A stretch of 64,000 nt of DNA, taken from contig JBEHXV010000011.1 in the NCBI GenBank assembly GCA_048498515.1, forward strand, positions 62,001 to 126,000. Direction: 5' to 3'. Position 1 is the first letter of the stretch, and every line of letters begins with the position of its first letter. The DNA is from UBA4416 sp048498515. GTDB lineage: Bacteria; Bacteroidota; Bacteroidia; B-17B0; Aurantibacillaceae. The translations under genes and the position numbers were made by a program. Positions 7,664-19,600 of the stretch are shown in pieces. The notes below the pieces were generated by a model. It saw nothing but the letters and a program-made list of their open reading frames with translations, ran no database searches and was not told the DNA's origin.

Positions 7664-10600
7664 TACTATTCATTTTTACAAAATTGAATTTTCTAAATTC
7701 CGGGTTATCTGTTTTTGACCAATCAACATGCGGCATCTCCTTAGTTCCAATCTGAAAATATATATCTTGCTTTGTTTCCCAAAACGTTTCTACAAGGTCG
7801 ACTCCAAAATATGATTTATCCTTTGGATTCGCAGGATCCTTTCCACTAAGCCAATTTGCTAATCTGGCTTTCCTTCCAACACTTGCAGAAGTATTACCCT
7901 GCATAGTTTTAACATATTTTTCGTCTAAATTTACTTCAGTAACAACTTGTACATGAGTTGCCTTTTCATTCTTGCCTTTAGCAAAAATAACAATTACATC
8001 CCCCTGCTTCGCTTCATTAAATGTTACTTTTGTGGTATTTTTATCATTAGCAAGGTCATTAGCCGCCGAATTCGTTAATAAATCATTTTGAAAAGTTGCA
8101 AAATCAGTATAATCTTTCGAAGAAGCATCAAATTCCTTAGCTTCAGTAGAAAATTTGAACGGTAATTTGTTAACCATGGCAAACATAGATGCTGTATAAA
8201 GTGATAAATCCTCACAGGTAAATTTACGATCTTGTCCTTTTAATAACTCAGTATATTTTTTTGCAAAAATTTCATACTGCTTTATATATTTAGTATTCCA
8301 CTGATTTTTAACTTCCCAAGCCTCTAAACCATCTATATCAAGTGCTTGAATAGGAGTATTAGAAGCAAATTGATATGGACTTAATTTCGGATATTGAGTA
8401 GCAATTGGATCAGCGCTCAAGAACCGTCCTAAGGCAGGATTATAAATTCTCATGCCATAATCTTGCGTTCCGTGATCAGTTGCAATACTTTCTATATCAT
8501 ACTCCTTCCCATTAAATCCATACCTGTAGTTGCCTTTATTACCTGCAGGGCCACTGTCATCACACACAATATGATATTGCTCGGCCATAGTGGTAAGGGT
8601 TATGTTATCAAAGGTATAACTACATCCACCCGTTGATATAGAAAAGTAAAGATTGGAGACAGTTGGCGGAGTTGTAAAGGTATACGTATACGTTCCGGAT
8701 GAGGTATAGGTGCTTGATGCAAGAATTCCCCCATCATCATCTGTTTTCCAATCTATTTCTATATCAAAACCTTCGCAGTCACTATCTAGGTCAAATGATA
8801 ATGTATATGTTTTGGATGCTTCCATAAGTGGTCCAGAAAAAGAAAAAAGAAAAGTGCTACCCAATATTATTTCTCCATGGCTACTACTTATAGATCCGAA
8901 ACTAAGCCAGCCTTCCAGGTCGGTACCATCATTATAATATACGGTATCAAGTACTAAAGTAGTATCTGTATAGCAGTTTGGCGTATCATAAGCACGGCCA
9001 GGCAATATTTGTCCAAACGGATAATAATCTGTAGCATAAGTAAGCCCCGCTATATAATGCCCGAGCTGGGTAGCGGTAGTGGTATCTTCCACCTGGCTCT
9101 TTTTATCGCTCACCACGCTCAGCACATTACCTAAGTGGTTGCTCATTTCATAACTCTTATGTCCAAGGTAGGTGCGCACTGTATCGAAGTTAGTGATCGC
9201 GTCGATCATTTCCAAATCAGGGCTCACCATACCCAAGCGGTTGCTGCCATACAGGTGTTGTTCCTGCAATTTATAACTCATGTCCATACCCACCGGTTTA
9301 TGCTTGTACGTGCTCAGCACATTGCCCTGCGCGTCGCGCACATAATACATGCTGCTCTTCCATACATCGGCCGAGGTATACAAATGCTTGGCCACACGGT
9401 TACCAGATGCGTCATAGTCAAAATACAGATTATCCCTGCCGCTGCCGCTAAAACGCTTAATGGCTTTTATTTTACCATACACCGTCCATCGAATGGTGTC
9501 AATACCTTCAAGACTATCGCCTACCAGGTTGCCTATCTCATCGTAGCGGTAGTTGTTATACATATTCATGGAATCGAGGCTGGCAGCAAATGTACCCTGG
9601 TCCTCTATGTCATAACTCATGGTCGTCGATCCCGCTTTTTCATTCACATGGTATAGGCGGTTGCGGCGCAGTTTGGCATTGATGGTTTCGTACTTGTAAA
9701 CCAGTGAATCCATAATAAATCCCAGCGAGTCATACTTCATTTGCGTTTTAATGTTGCCGTTGGCATCGTAACTAAAGGTATTGCGGTAAAGACCTGCTAT
9801 ACTGGCTCCATTGTTCTTCAGCTTATTGCTGTCAAGATCAAAATTGTTATAAGAGCTGCTACGGGTAATGCGGTTCAACTGATCGTAGCGGTAAGCATTA
9901 CCTAATGGATAAGAAGCCAGGTCAACCTTGCCCGTATCGGCCTTGCTAATGGTAGTCACCATAGAGCTGATATTACCATTGAACAGGTCGTTGCGGTTGC
10001 TCATCATGTCGGAGCTGTTATGGAAAGCTTCGAAGCGGGTGCTGGCCGCGTTCCATTTCACCACGTCTACCGGCATGTAATCGCCTTTGTAATAGTTGAG
10101 GGTGTAACCAAATACATCGCGCGCAAAATCTTCGTTCACATGGCCGGTTTTTCCATCATTACCCATATCCTTGTTCGGGTTCAGTAAATTACTGTTCACC
10201 CCTTTTATCCAGCCTTGTATTGTGTATGCATAGTCAACACCCTGTACATGGTCCTTACCATACTCTACCCTGGCCAGCGGGCCATGATCGTAATAAAAGT
10301 ACTTGGCATCGGCAGTCCACAACGGATCGTCCTGCTCCCCTGTCCAGCGGGCATCCAGGTCGTTGCTGGTATACACCTGCGTAATGCGGTTATCGGCATC
10401 GTATTCGTAATGGTGATGAAAAGCATCGGCCTGGCCGTTCTGGTAATGCACATTGTTTACCTTGCCGCTAATGAGATCGTAATCATAATCCATGCGCTTC
10501 ATGTTTTGAGCCACACTCAGCACCGAAGGATTTTCCTGCCATAAGGTATTCACATTTCCATGGATATCGTAGCTGTAATGCGTGGCATGTTGGTAGGTAC

Positions 10601-13600
10601 TGTCGTAGCCATCGTATATATCCTCATAAGTAACGCTGGCTACCCTCTTTCGCAGGTTCTGCTGTATGGCAATGGTATCCGAAAATACCTTTTGCTCATC
10701 GTAATAGGTCTTAGTCACCTCGCGCCTCGACCCATTGCCCGTTACCCAGTTATTAAACTTCGTATCGTCAATCGCATTAATGTTATAGTAGCTGCCAATA
10801 GCGGTACCGAAAATATTGTTAAATCTTAAACCGGCACTGTCAAGGTTCTCAAACTTCTCTCCCACTTCAGCAATCCGGCCAAGAGCATCGTAAAGCGTAT
10901 AACTGAATGCCTGTTTCACTTCGGCGCTATCGGGATTTGATTTATTGAACTGCTTGGTATTTTGACTCAGCACCATGCGGCCCAGCTTATCGTAAAAGAA
11001 ACGGCTGCTGTAATAACCCGATTCTTCTTTAATTAAACGCGCGTAACGATTTGGTGTTACCGGGTAACCAGGATAAACAACAACATTACTGTCATAACCG
11101 GCAATCATGCCTTTGGTTCGGCTTGAAAAGGCGATGGAAGTATAATTCATTTTCCGGATCATGGAATCGCCAATATAATTCATATTCAGAGCTTGAGAGC
11201 AGAAAGTATTCCATGGCATAGCATTGGCGCTGGTACCTGTAACGCCAATGGTATCTTCCAGGTTAACTTTAAAGGCCGCGCCGTTCCTGCCAACCACGTA
11301 ACCGGTATAATCGTCATGGAAGAAGATATCGTTAAAGGTCAGGTCGGTTTGCGCCAGGCTTGCAGGAGCCGTGTAAGCCTGCTGGGCTGTAAAGGTTCCT
11401 CCTTTGTAATAATAGATCCTCCCTTTGGCGCCTGCTGCTATAAAGCTTTTGTTATCAAACACGTGCACCGTCTTGAAATTGGCGCTGTAACCGGCTTGTC
11501 CCAAATTGGTCATGGTAAAGTTATTTCCGTTAGGCACCAGTTCCAATGCCCTGGTAGCGTTACCAACAATAACTCCATAATTTTTGGCGGCGTTAAAATT
11601 CACATCAAGGAAATTAACGGTACCGGTGAGCGATGGAACTGTAATATTACTGATAGTATTATCATTCACCACTATTGCTAATTTATTTCTTCCAACAATA
11701 ACTGCCTGGTTGGCTTTGGTGCTATGTATCGCGGAAATATACCTGCTGCCTGTTGGCGCTAAAACAACCGACCAGTTAAGTCCTCCATCGGTTGTACGTC
11801 TCACAACATGGCAGGTATCAACCACATACCCATTGTTGGCGTCAAAGAAATGGGCGGAAGGGATTGGTGGAATGTAAATGTTCTTTACTTTAAAAGAAGA
11901 GAGTGCAGCATAACGGTAAATAGAATTACCGGCTCCGGCTACATAAGCATCGGCATACTGCCCCACAAAAGTTACGCTATTGATGCGCGATGTGGATGGC
12001 GAAGCAGCCAATACCGGAACCGGTGTCCGGTAATCAGGAATATAGACTACTTTTCCGTTGGCCGCTGTAGCATATGCCGGGAATAAATTTCCAAAAAATG
12101 TAATTCCTCCTCTTGAAAGCGCCACATCCGTATAATCTCCGGTTGTTGGCGAGCTTATATTTGCAAATATAGGATAAGCTGAATCGGCTTTGCTGATGTG
12201 GATCATTTTTCCTCCTGTCCCCACAATCAGTCCATCGGTTCCAACGCTGTCTGAAATATCCAGCGCGGTTAAATGAGCGGCGGTTCCGCTTTTTCTCAGG
12301 TACCAGTCATTGTAACCCGAAGAAGTGCTCCAGATATTCCCATCATCGCCAACCGCCATAGCCGACGAACGGAACAACTGCACATCATTCAATGCGCAAG
12401 GTTTCATGACATTTGAAAAATTGGTCCACACCACCGTTGCAAGGCTCACGTTAGCCCCACGGAGAATATAACCGTTGTCTCCGGTCAGTAAAATGCCATT
12501 ACCGGCATCGATGATGTCGATGGAGTTCACATGACCGGTAATAGGCGAACTGTTAGCCAGTGCCGTACCGGTAGCTACTGAACCGGTAAAATCAATACGG
12601 TGTAGTACTTTGGCAATGGTGTCGTAAGCATAAAATTTAACCGTGCCCGACTGGCTGTTGGTTGTAATATCGCCAAAGAACTTGCCCGAAAGGCTTCCGG
12701 TGATACGCACCGTGTCGCAGGTAACGGTAGACGAATTATAGGTTCTGCTTAACGAATAGAGCCTGCCTGTGGTGCTTAACAATAGCGCGTTAATGGTTGG
12801 TGTAACCGTGCTGGTAACCGATACCAGGATCTTTTTAAACGTAGCATGGCTCGAAGGAATAGGACTGGCAAGCGTACTAACATTTTTAGTAAGCCAGCTT
12901 ACAGCGGAGTTTTGCGTGTTATAAGCAATATGCACGCTATGCGTGGATGCGCTTGCTACTACCGACAACAGGCCTCCTCCTGAAAGCCGTACGGCATCCG
13001 AGCAACTGTAATCATCGCCATTGGGAGCCTGAGTTTTAATAATACCGAAAGGCGGAATGGTCATGATGAGTTTGGAAATGAGTCCATCCTCACCAACGGC
13101 AATTACCTTGGTGGAATCGTAGGATTTTAAAGACGTATAATACTCTCCGGGCGCTGTGAAGGGTTCCCAACTGGTGCCACCATTCATGGTCTTCCAGACC
13201 CTGGCTTTGCCTGGCACACTATCAATTAACGCCACACCGTATTTTTCATTTTTAAAGTACACATCAATGATGTTTTGAGATACACCCGTAGGAATCTGCT
13301 GAACGGTTACAGTGGAAGCGGTTTTAAAGAGGTTACCATCTTCACCTGCGACTATAATAAGCGATGCGGAAGTGTATTGTACTTTTTTATAGTTATTAGC
13401 TGTAAAGCTGATTATTGGCGTCCAGTTAACCCTGTCTGTTGATTTGAATAATTTTCCACTCAATCCATTCCTGGCCGAGGCAATAAACATAACACCTGCC
13501 GTATCGGCATAACTGATGGAGGTAATGGTATCGCCCGCAACAGAACCGGTTACAACACAAGGTGCAAATGTTTTGGCCGAATCGTTGGTATAATACATAA

Positions 13601-16600
13601 AGGCGTTTGTACCATCGTTAATACCCGCTACAATTCCGGTATCTGGGTCCATATACATGGCCGTGAGCTTTCCGGTATAACGCGAACCGGATAATGGCGT
13701 ATAGAGCGAGGTCACCAGGTCCCAATTACCTCCGCCGTCTATTGTTTTAAGAATCAATCCATTGGTAGAGATAGCAAAACCAATGTATTGGTAAACATCA
13801 CTGTTGAATTGTATCTTTTGCAGATCGGTAGCAGCCAAACCGCTTACTTTTGTCCAGTTGGCCCCTCCATCATTAGTCGTATACAAATAACCACGGTTGT
13901 GTGTGCTATTAAGGATAATAAAGCCGGTGAGGTAACCTTTGTTTGAGTTGACAAATTGAACTGAGGTTACGATCAAACTTGTATCCAAACCATTAGGGTT
14001 GTTTCCATCGCACAAATCCATGTTGTCATGGTCAGGCATGGCCTGGTAAGTCAATTGATTTAAACTATTGTACACATACTTGGTTGGCATGCGGTGGGTG
14101 GTAAATACCGTATGCTGGTTATTGGTCCGGTCGTTATTTATTTTTTTCGCCAGCGCATCGGTCGAGGCTGTTATATCCAACGGATCAATGCCTTCAGGCG
14201 GAATGGTTTTTACCAGGTTTCCGGCCTGATCGTAATAATACAAGGTAAAATGGTATTCCTTATCCACATAACGGTAGTTGAAATTTTCCATAGCGCCTAA
14301 GCAATGACGGTTATAACGGTCGGCAAAATCGGTTGTTATACTATCAATGTATTGATTATAGGCATTGGCTGCATTAATGGCTGCCAGGTTCTTCATTTGC
14401 AATACGCATGGGTTGGTATAAGTGGTAAACGTTGGTACCGAAATAGTAGAATCGATGGTGGATGTGCAGGGTGGTCTTACACAAGCCGAATCCAGGTTAG
14501 TAATATTAGGAAGTGTTGGCGGTACCGATCCGGCGATGATCCCATATAGGTTATTAATAAATTTCTTCGCGCAATGGCAATACTTGGTATTGAATTCGGC
14601 CTGGGAATAAAGCGTTCCTATAGTTGGTACACCCGTGCCATTCATGGCTACATTATAATCTTTTAGTGCCTTTAGATAGCGCGCATACATATCTGAACAG
14701 TAAGAACCGTCGTTGCAACCCGTAAAGTTGGTTATATTGGCCGGCAAAGGAAGACTTGCAATAGAGGCCGCATCGGCATTTATGTATATGTTAACATAAT
14801 CGATATACGTTTTATAACACTTGCAATACAAGTAGGCCAGCGAATAAGTTACAGGTGTCAATGTATAGCTATGTGTCGTTGAATATGCCGAACTGTTAAA
14901 TATGGATGTAATATTATTGATGGCCTCGTAAACTGTTGTGTAATTACAATCCGTTGGATGCGGATCGGGGAAAAACAAAGTTCCTGAGCCTGCGTATTCT
15001 TCGTAAAAACCACCGTTATACATATCAAGCGTATCTTCAGGCAACAAGCAGGCGTCGCAGTTCTTGATCGGCCAGCAGGATGTACCATAAATTGTGTCTT
15101 TTGCAAATCCGGTATTGGTTGTGTAAGTCGCTATGGCCATGAAATCATAATAATTACCGGCTATGTCCGCATTACCAATACCCTGAAGGTCGGTCACGTT
15201 CACAATCTCATTAAAGTTATTTTTGGAGCCATTGGTACGCGAATGGGTGAGCATGAAATGGCAATAGGATAAACTGTCCGAATTAAAAATGAGCAGGGTA
15301 TCGTAGTTTGATACCGTTGTATCGCTAAGATAAACCGTGCTTAAAAGCGAATCGAGCGCGTAACTTTTTAAAAGGTTGGAGAATCCTACCGCATTGATGT
15401 TTGAGTTGAATGGTTTTTGCGTGAGAATTTCTTTTACGGCTGCTTCCAGGTCTTTTCTAACCAAATGTTCTTTTTGCTGGCACACTGCCGGTTCCGGTAA
15501 TCCGCAATTCCCCATGCTTATCCCTACCGTATCGCCTGCAGTGATTTTATCCGCCTTTGCCAATATGTTTGCTATGACATTCCCCAGGGAATCAACTCCC
15601 TGCATGGTAAACAGGTTATTGCCCTGGCTGTTGATATTGGCAAAGCCTTTTATATTGCTTCCCGTTCCCGAAGGAGTAATGGTAAGAAAAGACAAGCGGA
15701 TCTTTGTAGGACTGTTAAGACTGTCGTAAAATGCAATTTTATTAGCGCTAAGCACCTTATACATTATCTTGGTATTAGGCGTTCCCAATGTGGTTTTTAT
15801 GGCCGGTGTTAAAAAGTTGGTAGTGATGGTATCCCTCGACAGATTATGTGGGGTTACAGTAGCCGTGAGCAAGATCCCATTAACCTGTAAAATGCTCAGC
15901 AACACCTGCATATCAAGTGCAAATTGGTTTGGCTTGCATACAGGATCAAAGCTGCAATCCTTTACATTAAAGCAGCTGTTGCCCTTAATATTGGCCGAGT
16001 GCAGGATACCACCACTGTAATAGGTGGCCACCGCTTTAAAAGCGCCAGCCCCTACTCCTGTGGGATCGTAGAGCAGCTGGCTGATGCTTCTGATACTGTC
16101 TACACGGGTAATGCCTGTACCACTGGCATCAATAGTCAATGTGCATCTGTTAACGGCTGCTGTATCAATCAGGTGAACGGTAAGTACCGTACCTGTTGTA
16201 GACGTAACCGTCCAGGTATAATTGACATAAACCGAAGGATTTAAACCGCCGTTAAGCGCGGTGTAAAGATCGGGGTTGAATTCATAAACCGTATCGAGTC
16301 GTGTTGCTGTGGCGGATGCAAGGCGCCTAGTTTGGGCCATGCCATTAAGGAAATTCTGTAATTGAAATGCCAGCGGGCATTGCCCTGTAGTTTCATAAAG
16401 CTGCTGGGCCACATTGTCTGTACTTAAACCCGAATTAGCCGGATCGTAAAAACGCTTGGTAGTACCACTGTATAGGCCAAAGGAATAAGCGCTGCAAGGC
16501 TGCGATGGATCATAAAAACGTGAAACAGCGGGAAGATAACCGGGGCCCGTATAAAAAAGCATATGACTGGCAACAGGGTCGTAAGACGAAGTTCCCATGC

Positions 16601-19600
16601 AGCAATTACTGCCACCAAAATAATCTGAGCCCGAATTATTATGCATCTTGGCATAAAATTCCATTCTCCGGTACTGTAGTTTTTGTTTTTCGGAATAATA
16701 AAAATTCTTAAAGAACTGCCACTCCCTGTTTCGGATACTGTCGTTCCAAATCACTTCCTGCGATGTGGGGCTTGGAAAAAAGTCAGTCCCAAAGGCAATG
16801 CAGGCTGCTGTTGGTGGCGCTCCAAAATGGTTGCCACACCTGGCCAGTAAAGCTGCCACTTCGGCCATGGTATAATCAACGCCATTATATGTTTTGTAAT
16901 GATTGATCTTGTAGGTCATTTCGTTTTTGGGATCTACCCTTAAAGCACCGAAACCGGTTAACATGCTTAACGACGTGCTGGTACCGGTAATTGAATTAGC
17001 GGAGTTACCATAAATAAAACTGGTGTTCGTAAAGAAAGGGTCATGCAATGCCACTGTGGAGCTCCATATGGCTGTGAGTTTATCTAAGGCAGGCGTTCCT
17101 GTATTTGTATAAGTAAGAGCATCTATAAAGCCATTGGTTACAGCCGTTGAAAATGTATTGGTCGCAAACATCAAACTATCCAGGTAATCGCTGGAATAGG
17201 AATCGTCAGGAAATACGACCGCTTGTTCGGAGCATGACACATAATAAGCGTACTCCGGGTGATAGACAACCAACGATTTGGCAAAACCCGGCGACCATAC
17301 CGATACGAAATCGGAAAGGTTTGTAAGGTTCTCAGGATAAGTATACTGCTGGGAAGTCAATGTATCCGTATACACAAGGGATGTATTGTCAACAGGCGGA
17401 ACGTAATTTGCAATATCTGCCGTTACATATACTTTGGTACGCTCGCCATCCCTGTCGAGGTACAGGTTATGAAACACGCCATTGATCCGCATCCTTGGTT
17501 GTTTCCAATTACCGGTTCTTCCGCCTACGTTAGCGCTTAAATAATTATGGATATTAAATACCGAAACAGGTTGATCGTCGGCGTAAAATGTAGAAGGGTT
17601 GTACTTGCCATACTGTCCGCCTATGCTCACATCCGACAACATCATATCATAGGTTACTTTACAAAGCGTTTGCTGCCGGCATGGTTCCAGGCATTGTTCC
17701 AGCAGGTATTCATACTGCACATCCGTTCCCTTGCCCGACGACACAAAATCGTCCTTGCTGCCAAGGGCTGCCGCGCAGGCCGAACAACTATTGTAACATT
17801 CCATCGTGTCAATTTTGGCAAGCTCGGCCGCCTTGAAGTAAGACAAAGATTTTACACAGGAATTATACGTTGTATCCAGGTATTTCTGTACATAAAATTT
17901 CCTGGCGTCTTCGTTTATTGTCAGGATCTTACTCACCGTATAAGCCCCGGGCTCCAATAACAGATCAAATTTCACCGAATCTTTTACGAGTGTAGGATCG
18001 GTGCAATGAACGCTGAATGTTAACACTCCTCCTGTTGTATCCACTTTACCCACAACTTTATGAGCCGGTGAGCCAAGCTCGGCAGCGGCTAAATCGTAAC
18101 CACACACATCCGTCACTTTTACATCCAGGTTATAAATACAATTGACACAGATATCCTCTTTCAGGCAAGGGTCTGCCAATGTATCGATCTCAAGGTTATA
18201 ATTAAATTCATACAGGCTTTTGTACGACACCAGGAGTTGCGTGCTAAATTCGATCCTGTCGTTGGAAGACGGAATTTTATTCAGCTTGCTTTGACCATTG
18301 GCATCTTTATTAAACAAATCGACCGAAAAGAATTTTTGATTGGCGTTGGCGTATTCCAGCGAATCCATTTTTGAAGCGCCTCCCGGTTCGGTTGGAGCCA
18401 GGCCTGCCAGTGAAGTGGCAATTGTTTTTCCTTCCTGGTTCAGGTAAGTAACACTCGCCTGGCCGTTGGCATCAATCACCACATTTTTTTTGTAGTGCGA
18501 CGCGTCTCCGGCCTCCGAACCAAAGAGCCTGTCAACCTGCACCTGGTTTGGCTGTCCGTATAAATATGTTGTTTCTTTTCCACTTCCCATCCGGTAGTCT
18601 TTCCCAACACCCGATTGGCTTCTGATCCTGCCTGTATTGTCGGGCGTAAATTCTGTTTGGGTAAAGGGGTATTCCTTGGCATGAGGCAGAAATGCCTGCT
18701 GGTTTGTTTTATCGGGATTATTGGTCGAGTAATACCGCGAAGCACCTGATACGGTATCCATTGGCGCAGTAGCAACTCCACAGGAAGCAGCGTCCAGATC
18801 GAAATCATTTTTTGAGTACACATGGTTAGTATCATCCACATTAAATTTAGAATAGTATTTAATGGAAGGAGCTGATCCAGGATCCATGCACGTATTCACC
18901 ACCGGTACCGGCAATATGTTAACCGCAGGTCTTCCCTGAAAATCATAAATGGTTTCGCCCACAATAACCAGTTCGTTGGAATTTGTTTTGGTAACCGACT
19001 GACGGTTGTGCAGGCTTCCGTCAAAATAATTGATCACTTCTTTTTTCTTTCCCTCTTCGGCAAAGGTGGAACTGTATTGCCAGTTTTTATTTCCTTCATG
19101 TTCGTCGGCAACTTCGTAAAGGTTTACGAGGTCTGTCAGGTCAGATAAGTCTACCACATCACCACCTATTGCACTGGTGCTCCATGGCCCATATATGTAC
19201 TCGGAAGGGTTAAGGTAATTACGCCCTACCCCCCTCACCCGAAATGCCAGGTATCCTTTATCATATAACAATGATATGTTATATGAATTATCATAAACGG
19301 TAACACGCGTTGAATTATGTTTGAAATCGGCTGTGAAAGCCGAGGCGGGATAAGTCGCCGTTCCATCGGATGAATAGTTATTCACAAAGGTCCACTCCAA
19401 CTGGTATTCTTCTGCCATCACATTAGGGGTCCATACTACAGACAGTTCTTCATTCACATCATCGCAATCATTGTCCAATGGAATGAGTGTGTAAGAATCG
19501 ACTGCAGTGCTTCCCGAAGATGAAAAATCATAGTAACGGTCCATATTTATTTCCGATTCAACCCATACATAACGTGGCAGGGTTTCTTTAGGATCATTAT

